NCBI GenBank assembly: GCA_028551475.1
Contig: CM052356.1
Span: 2,180,001-2,244,000, forward strand
Direction of reading: 5' to 3'
Length of the DNA stretch: 64,000 bases
Origin: Casuarina equisetifolia
Lineage: Eukaryota; Streptophyta; Magnoliopsida; Fagales; Casuarinaceae
Under the pieces are notes generated by a model. That model was given only the letters and a program-made list of their open reading frames with translations. It had not been told where the DNA came from and did not search any database. The translations under genes and the position numbers were made by a program. Shown here in pieces: positions 33,060 through 43,903 of the stretch (its first letter is position 1; every line of letters starts with the position of its first letter).

Positions 33060-36000
33060 TTTTCACCTAACTTTGACCGTTTGTTTGATTTAATTAAGGT
33101 AAGTAATTAATTGTTTATCCAGTGAAATTATACAGTGAACTTCCAAGAGAAATGAGTTGTGATGGGCTAATTATGATTAGGAGAACCATGTTGGGATTGG
33201 CACGCCAATCATGGAAAAGACCACGCATGTTTACATCAAAACATGCTATGGTCCTTTTGAATCCTAAAGTCAAGGCTTTTGTGGAATAAATAAATGAAAA
33301 CCTTTTTCCTGTAGCAAAAAAGAAAAAAAAAATATCCTAGATAAGTGAGACATATGTATAAAATATTTAAAATAAAGTTTAAATGAAAAATTGATCTTTT
33401 AGTTTTAAAGGACAAAAGGGTTACAATAGAAGACAAGATTCAAGCTTAAATGAAAGAAGATTTTTCCATTAGGTTTGAATCTTTTACAACATAGAAGTTA
33501 ATTAATTTTTTTAATTGAGTGCAAACCATTATTACGTGGGTCATGGACCTTTTGCTTTTGCTCTTTTTCTTTCTATATTGGGTTGGTCTAACATTTCCAA
33601 ATCAACATGTGAATTTGTGATTTTGGGATTGCAAAAAGAAAAAATATGTTGACTCACTTAGTTGGGTGTTGGGAAAATCTTGTGAATGTTTGAAGCATAA
33701 TTAAATAGAGATCATAATTATTCGGGTCATGATGTTGTAATAAACCTTTTGCTTTTTCTCTTTTCTTTATCTAGTGGGTTGGACTAGCTCTTTCAACTAA
33801 GCAAAAAGTGAAACCCAATCCCATACCTACCCGCTTTTAGACCATTTCTTCTCCATTTTTCTATAAAGCTGGGGGACATTGACTTTTGCCATCGATCGAA
33901 AACGCCATTTGAACAAGCCATATGTCACAGGACTTCCTCCTCCCTTACAAAAGCAAGCAACCCCAATCTTAGCTAGACAAGTGAGTTTGATTACTTCTTT
34001 AACAAGGCCGACTTTTTAGGAAGGAACTTAAACTCATTAACAAATAATATCATAGTTAATTTATGACAAGTAATGAATTCTAATCATTTAAGCAAGCTTA
34101 GTATAATACACGTAATTCTCCTATGTTAAAAAGGTAAGTGAGACAATCTAGTCATATGTGGAGACTACAAGAATCCACATGCTTGTCACACATAAGACCT
34201 TAAATTTCAAATTGTAGCCTTTTCTATTGGGTAATTGGAAGCAACTATGCTTGATGCTTTACCTTCCAAATGCCCTAATGGGCGACGTGGGGGAGAAGGA
34301 CAAGCAACGTCGCAGCTACGTTAGTGCATGGGGTGCAAAGCACGTTTAACGTGTTCGACGGGACGCTTCAAGGCGTGCGTCCACGACGTCTTATTCTTTT
34401 CCCCTCCATGATTTACGCAGAGTAGTCTTCGTCGTGGTCTGCGGATTCGGTGCAGGCCTTCATTTCATGAACACCAACTGCTCGAGAAAAGTTCTTCTGA
34501 TCAATTTGCTGCCCGCAAGACCTACCGGTAACCTACAACAAATAATAATTAACATTTTCAAAGATTTTTTGTGGGATAAGTTAAAGAACTAGAGAATCTG
34601 ATCGTTGTAAGCAAAAGAGTGTTTTTCAATGGTGGGATGGTCTGAATACGACCCTTTCTTGTGTCATGCTCAAGACAGATGGTCTTACAATAGGAGATGA
34701 AAGAAACCTTGAAAGGTGTGTGGCCGGCAATTATTTGAAGTTTTTTATCAACTAGTACCTAGAAATCGTCCCATTCATCAATTATCAAATAATGCCCAAT
34801 TAACAAATGAAACTGACCTGAAAGGCTTAGCTTTAAGAATGATTTCTTTTGTTTATTGCTGATAAGGATAGGGTTTGATGTGTTCCTTCCATTTTCTTTG
34901 TTTGTTTTATTTTATGGATTTAAGGGGGTACCACTTTTTGATGGTGTGTTGAATAAAGCATACCTAAATTTACACTTTCTGAGTTTTTCCAGATGTAATC
35001 TCTTTACCTTTTCTATCAAAAGATGTTCTGTTTTTAATTTATGTTCAATTGTGAGGGCTTTAAGTTTTGGTTTATCAAGTTTTGACACTATTATTACAAG
35101 TGATTTGTTGTTTTATTTGGTACATATGTTATGGGGCTCTGTCACCAATCAAGGATAGCTCCTCCATTGACGTTGGCCCAATTGGCGTTGCAATGTTCAG
35201 CTTGGATCCATGCTTAAAAGCCTTCATTCCCTTGTAAGATTTGAGCATTGGCCCAGTTGCTGCTGGACCTAAACTTGCCAAGCATTGTTCAACTTTTAAT
35301 GGTGTCTTGTGCTGCTAGTTTTAGATTGAGCCTGTCTTAATATTAGTGAGTCGGAAGGTTAGAAATGTTCAATAGATTTGAGAACTGATTATACATATTA
35401 AAATATTCAAAACAAATGATGAAGATCTTATAAGTAACAGGATATAGCTAGGTAGATATTTGAAGGGAAATAGAAAAGAGAGAATATGAAATAAAGAGCG
35501 ATAAAATGTTAATATATCTTCTTTTATTGATTGCTTGTGGCACATGGCAATAGAGGTGTAGAACAAAGAAGGAAATGACTTCTCTTATTTTAGAGTTTGG
35601 AATGCTTATGAATGTTTTCTCAAGATAATGTTATTTTCATTTTTGTCAAAAGTTCAAGGGATTAATCTTTGTTTTTCATTTATTAAGTTTGCCCATTGCA
35701 CACTTTTCCTACATTATATATACAAAAAGGTTATCAACAAAATGCATATCCCCTCCTAAATAAACTAGCTCTTGACATACTCAATAGCTTCCCATTGGCT
35801 ATTGCAATGGTGACATGGAGACCTAGTTGAGCTTGCAAAGGCAACATTTTTTATTGGGTAACTAAAATTCTCCTTGTTTCTTATTGGCTTGTAATCATTT
35901 AAGCCACCTAATACCTTGTAATGTATAAATACATTACATTAAGATAATATTTTTTACATTTAAATATTACTCAAAGATTAGACATATCTATAGTTCAAAA

Positions 36001-36300
36001 TTGAATGAGATGGAATAGACACTCTCCCATATATAAAGTATATTAAAATGATTCAAAGTTAAATAATAGTTAAAAGGTATCAACATAAACTCTAATACTC
36101 TATTACATAGTTTAAAGGCATAACACAAATATTAAATCTTGAATTGAGAAGACATTTTTCACATTTTAACATTACCGAATAATCTCATCTTTTTTGTGTA
36201 GTACTTTTATCTACAACATTTGTTATTCTTGTACATACATTAATATATTTATACAAAATATTTTGGATTGATTGGAAATTGTGAATAATTAAACAGCCTA
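33060..36300. other. AT-rich spacer, no gene recognised
   Basis: No coding region with known similarity. A small GC-rich patch at about 34270-34480 stands out but has no open frame I recognise. Sequence from about 35340 on may belong to an LTR-type element (next entry). Confidence 0.5.
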
Positions 36301-36780
36301 GGTCCCTTCTTGGCCTATAAAAAGAAAGTGCAACTTAAGACTTTTCATCCTCTTATGAGTTGGTAGCCTTTACGAGGCTGTCGATTTAGAGCGTAAGGCT
36401 ATTTACCTCATATTGATTGCTATCTTGGCGGCCTTTATGAGTTTGTCGATTGAGAGGGTGATGACTATTTACATCTCATTGATTCTTATCCTAATAGCCT
36501 TTATAAAGTTGTCGATTGAAAGGGTGAACTATCTACCTCTCATTGATTGTTATCTCTAGAAATAAAGAATGAATAAAGGTATGCACCTACTACATGTGAC
36601 TTATATGCACGTCAAGGATAATGGATGGCTTTGTTATTATCTTTCCAAATTTCTTCCTTTAAATTTTTTGTTTGAAAATAATTATAATTTATTAACAATT
36701 TCATTTAAAAAACAAGAACAAGAATGTGTTACAAATGTATGTTATAATTAAAGGTGTAACTTGTCAATTTGTTGGTGACC
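36301..36780 (+). mobile_element. Possible solo LTR with a three-copy internal repeat
   Basis: A TATA element (CTATAAAAAG at about 36315) is followed by three tandem units of about 65 bp. Each contains the pattern AGCCTTTA..GTCGATT..GTGA..CTATTTAC..TCATTGATTGTTATC (units near 36364, 36430 and 36495). Then come AATAAAG near 36572 and TTGGTGACCC at about 36770, which could be a primer-binding site remnant. The order resembles an LTR. I found no matching second LTR, exact ends or target-site duplication. Confidence 0.35.
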
Positions 36781-36959
36781 CAATAAAATTATTAGTGGCT
36801 CGGCGTCTTCTTTGCTTAGGAGGTATTAAGTTTAATACCTATTTTCTACTCCTTTATTTAAAAGAAAGTAATTTAATAACAAAAAGAAAATGATAACTTA
36901 ATTCAAAGTGTTTATCTCCCAAACTATTTAACAAATTTTCTTTACTTTGAACTTAACAT

Positions 36960-37325
36960 TCTTAAGATATAGTCTCATATTATTAAAGAAATTGTTAAAA
37001 ATCTTGCTTATAAGATAATTTATTTCTTAAGTTAACTTTTAAATTAGATAATAAATTTTTTAACATAGTATTAGAGTAAAGATTTTCTTTAATATCCTTA
37101 TAAACTCTCACTAGCTAAGTTCAAGCATTCCCCCATGTAATGTAGCATTATAATGGTTTGATAATTTGATGATCATAACAAGAAGGTGTTTTAAGATATA
37201 AGTAATAAGTCATAAGCTAAAGAAGTTATTAAAAATCATGCTTATAAAATAATAAATTTTACTATCTTTTGAGTTAATTTTTGAATTAGATAATAATCGT
37301 CTTAATATGTTATCAAAGCAGGTTT
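36960..37325 (+). mobile_element. Two decayed LTR-end / primer-binding-site remnants
   Basis: Two related stretches, ending near 37080 (AACATAGTATTAGAGTAAAG) and 37322 (TAATATGTTATCAAAGCAGG), share upstream sequence (TGCTTATAAGATAAT, TTGAATTAGATAATAA). Their ends resemble the TGGTATCAGAGC initiator-tRNA primer site of plant retrotransposons, with mutations. Only remnants are visible. Confidence 0.4.
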
Positions 37326-37966
37326 TTGCTCTCTAAGACTTTTACTTTGCATCAAAAGGCATACAAGCCAAAGTTGAGAATTTAAACTTGCATTAGCCAC
37401 TCAAAACTATGAAGTAGTAGCATCTACAAAGATATTGTTAAAACCATAGTTCCTTATTATAACAAATATAAACTTAAAGCACATGTTACATTTGTTATCA
37501 AATGAACCCATGATTAATTATATTATTGCACTCTATTTTATTTTACGGGTTATTTCCTCATTGGATTGAACTAACAAATGGGGTATCTTCCTGGATTAGT
37601 TGCCACCCACTAATCCACTTTTAAATATTTTGCACCAAAAAATCTAGAACTACTTGTTTAATAATTTTTTTAAAAATAAAAACCTTGTGGAAAATCATTT
37701 TCTCAAAAAAAAAATTGAAGTTAAAAGAGAAAGAAGAATCTATATCACTATTTAATTTGTTAAAAAACTAAAATTCTCATCATATTGAAAATATTTTCAA
37801 TAATTATTTAAAGTCCTCGTAGCAATTTTTTTATTTTTTTATTTTTTTATTTCTCAAAGATCCGTTTCTTTATAAGGAAGGACAATCCTCGGACATCGTC
37901 ACTGAGCTCGCGGAGCAAGCAACATAGATAGCAGGAATCACTGAAAGGACGACGTAGAAGTGCACG

Positions 37967-40900
37967 ATGAAATGGTACTTCGTTGCTACGGTGCTCACCG
38001 TTCTCACGAGCTCGCAGGTCAGGCGACAAAACCCTAAAACCCTCTTTTACATTCAGAACTCGATTCGTTACAAATGTCGTTCATTTGCGGGTTAGGCTTT
38101 GCCATTGTATAGATCTCTTTCATTCTCTGCTTCGAAGTTCGAATTCTTACTGCATTAGATTCGTTTTGCTCTTCCCAATGTCTAAAACCTCATAATTTCA
38201 AGTGATTTGTACCTATTTGCGTCAATTTCATTTAATCCGATACTTTTTTGGTGATATAAGTTGATTCATGTTGATAAAAGTTGATTCATGTTGACTGGAA
38301 AGGCTAAGTAAGACTTTAAAAAATATTGGTGATTTTGTATGTGACAGGGAATTTTGACAACTCTCTCTCAAAGTAATGGACGGTACTTGTATGACTATGC
38401 TACTGTTCCTTTCCTTGCAGAGGTTTACAAGGTAGTTTTTGAGCTAAATTTTGTGATTTTAAGTTGTGTAATTCAGAGTTGGATTTGTTAATCTTATTTA
38501 TGGTTAAGTACAGCTATTGGTTTCTAGTATACTTCTTTGGCGAGAATGTCGGGTATCGCCATCTGCAAAGATGACCACAGATTGGAAAAGTGTGCGCTTA
38601 TTTCCCATCCCTTCAATCATATATCTGGTTCATAACAATATTCAGTTTGCTACGCTAACTTATGTGGATACGTCGACATATCAGATTATGGGTAATCTGA
38701 AGATTGTGACCACTGGCATAGTGTTCAGGTGTGCCTACATTCTGCTTTTCAGAGTTGTGTATGCTATGATATTTTTCAATTTTCATTTTCTGCTTGTTTT
38801 TTGTAAAGTTTTTGGTTTTCATTCATTACTTTTCTACTAGGACTGATGTTCCATTTGATCTATAATCTTGTTACTACTTACTGATTAATTACTTTACATC
38901 ATGCCTAGGCTATTCCTCCGGAGGAAGCTGTCGAATCTACAGTGGATGGCTATTGTTCTATTAGCCATTGGAACAACCACAAGCCAGGTGAGAAGTCAGA
39001 ACTACTCTAAATCTGAAGTTGGGTTTACAGTTGAAACCATGATATATTCCACATCAACTAGGGGGCTAATCATCAAGTGCTGGAGATTAATGTTTTTAGA
39101 ATGATGATCTTCTTGCTGATCCAGACATACTTCAATTAATGAGATGCAGCATTCTGCCTTGTTTTTTAATGGTATTCATAACACGGGACTGAAACCCATA
39201 TTGGCTGAATGGTCTTGAAAGAATGGGTACTTGAAGGGACAAGCCTGGAAAATTGGGAGCAGGTCTAATCGGAGATATCAGAGAAATATGGTTTCCTTTT
39301 CCATTTTCTTTGCATTCAAAAAGTGGGTCATTACCTATCATGAATGCAAGGGTTGGTGAGGGTTGCTGTTGTTTGTCCAAGAACATTCAAATAAGATCTC
39401 CATACTTTGACCGATGAGTTAGTGATATTGTTGAAGAACCTCTGTCACATAACTGCCTGGTGATTAAGACACTTCTACTCTAGGCTATGGATGGTAAAAC
39501 ATGAGATTTAATGACAAAGCAACTACCAGTTTCTACTGTAAAATGCTGGACAGTTAACGAGCTTCTCCTCCAAACTTTCTCTTGTACAAATAATATGAAG
39601 TGCTAATGGAAGTTATTTTAACCATTTTTCTTTTTGGTTCTTTATGCCACGTTCTTAAGTTGAGATAGCCAAATCGATTGTCTGAAGCATTACAAATGAT
39701 GTTTCCGTCTTTGCAGTATTTGGTTTCTTATTTTATGTGGAGTTGTTTCTATGTACTAGTAGGTATAGTTGGAAAATTTCTTCTATTACTGCCTTGATTA
39801 ATTGATGCTTCATCCAGAAATATGTATGAAATACCATCTATTATGTTTGATTTTCTGTTCCTTTCTTAACTAAGCTGATGAAGAACTTAACTAAGATAAG
39901 TCCTTGTGTTCTGCATCTTATCTGAGGTAATTGTATGGGTAAAGTATGTAGTTGCATAATCTCCTTGTAGGTAAAAGGTTGTGGAGAAGGTTCATGTGAC
40001 TCTCTATTCTCAGCGCCAATTCAAGGATATTTGCTGGGAATCCTATCGGCTTGTCTATCAGCATCGGCAGGGGTTTACACAGAGTTTCTGATGAAGAAGA
40101 ACAATGATAGCTTGTATTGGCAGAATGTACTATTATATACGTAGGGATCTTTTCTTCACACAACTACTTTCTTATTTAACAGTAACATTGTTTACACAAT
40201 ACTCATCTGCATTTTGAGTAGCTTTCGTTGCAAATCTCATGCCAGAAATCTTTCATTGGTATAATTCTTAAAAGATGTTAGACCATATGTGTGCTCCCAT
40301 ATTCGGCAATGATTATTCCAAGTGTTCCCCTTTTTAAAGTCTAAAATCAGAATAAGGGAAATATTAAATCATGAATTCTGGCAGTTCCTCAAGTTTCTAA
40401 TGAAATATCTGCTGCGTGACATAGATTTTCCTTTCCTTTGAGATATGTGCTTAAATTATGTTTTGCTTGTACTTTTATGTGTCAACTCTCTATTAGTTAA
40501 TCGTGTCTAGTAAAGTAGTTGACTTTTAGATAATGTTTCTTTCTCAGGTTTGGGTCAATTTTCAATATGGCACGGCTTCTTATGGATGATTTCAGAGGTG
40601 GCTTTGAGAATGGCCCTTGGTGGAATCGCATTTTCAATGGATATAATATTATAACTTGGATGGTAGTATTAAACCTTGGATCCTCTGGTTTGGTGATTTC
40701 ATGGTTGATGAAGTATGCAGACAATATTGTAAAGGTGATTACTTTTGAAGCTTCATTGCAAGCATATGCTACACCAAAATGTTTGTCACTGAAGGATTTT
40801 CTTGGTTCATCTTCCTCATATTCTGTTTATGAGTCTGCCAAGCCACATGAGAATTATGAGAGTAAAAATGAGCTTACTTTAGGCTAAATTCTATAAATTT

Positions 40901-42195
40901 TGCTGACAATCTAAAAGGATCCTTTCTCTTATCATTAGAGGACTACCTTTCTCCAGTGACTTCATGTGAAAACTATCACTATGAAATTGCTTGAATAAGG
41001 ATTCTTGCACATCTTTGTACTGTAACTTTAGGTTAGCATATTTCATTACCTCAGAACAAGACCTAACCATTTGCAAATGGAGACTTTTTCCCTTTTAAGT
41101 GGCATATAAGATTCATAAGGCAAATAGTGAGTTATTTCTGGACCTTTCTGATCAGGAGCAGGAGACATGTTGTCGCTTGTTGGCTAGCCTGTCCTTAGTG
41201 GCTGTAAGTCAATGCTATAGGCTACAGTCTTGAGAGCATTTGGGCTTTAAAATTTTCTCTCCCTCGGTTATTGTTGGGTTAGGTGCTCTCTTGATCAATA
41301 GCTTTTCGGTTTTGGCTGCTTAGTTCTTATGAACAATCTTAGCACTAGTGTCTGGTTTCATACTTTCTTTATCACTTGCATATTTCGGTAATATTATATC
41401 TGCTGCATTTTGATCCAACAAGTTGATATTCTTCCTTTATAATTTGAATAACTGTCTGATAGACTGAAAACAGATAAGAATACTCTGCCTATGAGGTGGT
41501 AAAACTGCCACGTTAGGTACAGAAATTCTACGGACATGTAATCATATAGGTCATGAAAATTTGATTTACTCTCTTCGGTTGTCCTTTCAGAGTAAGAAAT
41601 CTTTTTTTATCTAGGTTCAAATTTTACCCTTGGTAAGTTGGCTGCACAGAACTTTTTATTTTTTGTTTCTAGGAAGGGTGGTGGTGGAGGGGTGGAGAGT
41701 GGCTGGAAAGATGAGGACAGATGTATAATTATTTACTAATTTTATCTGGATCCCTCTGTAGAGGAAATCTAATGCTGTAATACTAGTGCTGGAGTTTTGG
41801 AGTGTGACTTGTGCCCAACAATGGCAGCTCGAATAATGTGTTTTTGTCTTTTGTGCGTGACATGCATCGATATCAGGTGTACTCCACATCAATGGCTATG
41901 CTGCTCACAATGGTTTTATCAATATACCTTTTCAATCTCAAGCCTACTCTGCAGGTAAGTTGCCATGCGCTTTAAAGACTTTTAGTTCTTAACCTTCTTT
42001 CTATATATCTCATGCCAAATGATCCCTTTTTTCTTGGTTACCTTGTTGCAGCTTTTCTTGGGCATTATTATCTGTATGATGTCATTACACATGTATTTTG
42101 CCCCTCCAAACATGCTTCTGGATTTGCCACCAACCACCAAACCAGCTTCTGGAAGCATAAAAGAAAACGATGTTGAACGACAAGTAGAGTCCTGA
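37967..42195 (+). CDS. CMP-sialic-acid-transporter-like nucleotide-sugar transporter
   Basis: Golgi-type nucleotide-sugar transporter of the NST/TPT superfamily; in plants the true substrate of this CMP-sialic-acid-transporter-like group is uncertain. Coding exons are 37967-38017, 38348-38431, 38514-38728, 38909-38987, 39971-40140, 40548-40734, 41877-41954 and 42052-42195, total 1008 bp (335 residues), all GT-AG and in frame. Family motifs: GILTTLSQSNGRYLYDYATV, HNNIQFATLTYVDTSTYQIM, KNNDSLYWQNV, and the C-terminal helix pair ending LFLGIIICMMSLHMYFAPP. About ten hydrophobic segments are visible. The last residues (KPASGSIKENDVERQVES) differ from the usual family ending, and a decayed exon copy with the usual ending lies about 600 bases downstream. 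Confidence 0.93.
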
Positions 42196-42656
42196 TATTT
42201 CTCTTCTTCAGGGAGGCTAATGCTTTTGTCAGATCCTCAGTGCAAGGTGCTTCTAATTAATGAAATGCCAGAACCGGAATGTAACTAAGCGGCGATAAAC
42301 GCGATGTCCATTTATAAGCATCTGCGGTTGGAAATTGTCTTCTAGATGTGTGAATTCCTGGCTAGCAATTGCTGTCGAAGAGAGCAATTCCTTACTGGCA
42401 ATATACTAGCCAAGGTTGTGAGAGAACAAATTTGTACCATAATGACATGAATACATTGATGTAGGTTGATCTCTCAAATTCTTTTACCAATCTGTATTGA
42501 ATATCCTTGTTCAAAATCTGTATTTCCTTCATGTACGATCACTAAAGAAGTGGCGGGCGGCAAGAAATTTTTTGCGATTCTATTCTCTGAATCAATTGTG
42601 TTTGGCTATGCTATGTTTCCATCGGTTCCTGTCTTTGATTGTTTATTTCTTTCCCT

Positions 42657-42790
42657 ACATCAGCCTTTGCTGGTACTGTTTTATGTATGGTGTTACGTCA
42701 GCCTCAAAAATGTTGGTAGATTGTCCATCACCTGCTAAAGCAGCTCCTGAGAATCTAAAAGAAGTCTCTATTGAGAAGCAGATATTCCAG
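42657..42790 (+). pseudogene. Decayed duplicate of the transporter's last exon
   Basis: After a possible acceptor (CATCAG) the sequence reads FAGTVLCMVLR, aligned to FLGIIICMMSL of exon 8. After a frame change it reads MLVDCPSPAKAAPENLKEVS, aligned to the family's usual C-terminus (MLVDLP..KAAPENL). The frameshift prevents its use as an intact alternative exon. No other exons of a second gene copy are nearby. Confidence 0.7.
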
Positions 42791-43578
42791 GTTTTTGTCC
42801 TGCTGGTGCTTTTGTCAAGTGCTCACTGGAATTCTGATCCACGGAGTTTAGTACACGGAAACGTCCAGTGTAAAAAACATTTGGAGCTGGAATCAATACC
42901 ATCTTTTATGCTAGTCACTTGGGTGATGCACAAAACCAGTCATTATGGAACTTAGCCGAATATTGTGGGCATGACATGAATAAGTGTGATTGCCTGTGAA
43001 TGAGGTGGTTGGATGGCCGACCTCCAGATTCCAAAACAAAGTTGCAGTATAATTCTTGCGAACATTCTTTCTTACAATGGTAAGAAATATGTTTCTTTTC
43101 ACCAGAACCTTCACTAGCAAATCGAAGGTACCCATCAGCCTTGTCCAGGTCTCTCTGGGCTCTTCTCTGATTTTGGCCTGAGGTCATGGTGAATCTTGAT
43201 CACCTCCTTAACCTTAGGTCGGCAAAAAGGCATATTTGGATAGAGATATGCACAGATGTAACATCAAAGCTGCAACTGGGCACATTATTTTGTAACTTGG
43301 ACAGAAAGCTCTAGAGAATGGATGGCTTAGCAGTGTTTCTGGAGCTCATGAGTCAAATAATCCCAACGATCCAATCCTTAGGAATGAAGACACCGATAGG
43401 TGGCTTTCAGTGTCGTTCAGAGGCATTAAATTGTAGTTAACAACCAGCCTTGCCCGCCACGATTTGCTAGAAATCGAGCACAATATTCAAAATGGTTCGC
43501 TTTCAAGACATTAATGCAGTGCCATCCCTCCTTGCTTCCTTCTAGTACATGCTTCAATGTTCTTCTTTCCGGGACGTC
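42791..43578. other. Spacer
   Basis: No gene recognised between the exon relic and the next promoter. Confidence 0.5.
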
Positions 43579-43585
43579 TATAAAA
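43579..43585 (+). promoter_or_regulatory. TATA box of the DUF7722-type gene
   Basis: TATAAAA 55 bases upstream of the ATG, predicting a very short leader of about 25-30 bases. Confidence 0.6.
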
Positions 43586-43639
43586 GGGCAGCTTGGCATT
43601 GGGTTTTGCTCAATTCAGGTAGTAGTAGAGAAGGTGAGG

Positions 43640-43903
43640 ATGAGTGGAACCGGCTGCTCCAACGCTGCATATGCCATGTCAGGGCTGCTGAGGCCAAATG
43701 GGCATCAAGTGGGCAAGAGCAGCAGCTGCTGCCAATTCCAGATGCCTCTGCACTACCCGAAGTACAAGAAGAGTGACTACGAGACCATGCCTGAGTGGAA
43801 ACTCGACTGCCTGTTGAATGAGTATGGCCTGCCAGTCACTGGAGATGTCAACCAAAAGAGGAAGTTCGCCATGGGAGCCTTCCTTTGGCCTTCCCAAGAA
43901 TGA
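43640..43903 (+). CDS. Small plant protein with DUF7722-type domain, function unknown
   Basis: A single-exon gene of 87 residues. The C-terminal half carries a conserved plant-specific block: CCQFQMPLHYPKYKKSDYET, MPEWKLDCLLNEYGLP and KRKFAMGAFLWP. The Met at 43640 was chosen because it gives the length usual for these proteins and follows a TATA box by 55 bases; the open frame extends further upstream but past the predicted transcription start. No signal peptide or membrane segment. The biochemical role is not known to me. Confidence 0.8.
   Translation: MSGTGCSNAAYAMSGLLRPNGHQVGKSSSCCQFQMPLHYPKYKKSDYETMPEWKLDCLLNEYGLPVTGDVNQKRKFAMGAFLWPSQE

Noticed and set aside
43549-43776. Alternative frame through the DUF7722-type gene
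   Set aside because: The other frame carries the conserved block with aromatic and Cys motifs; this one has none.
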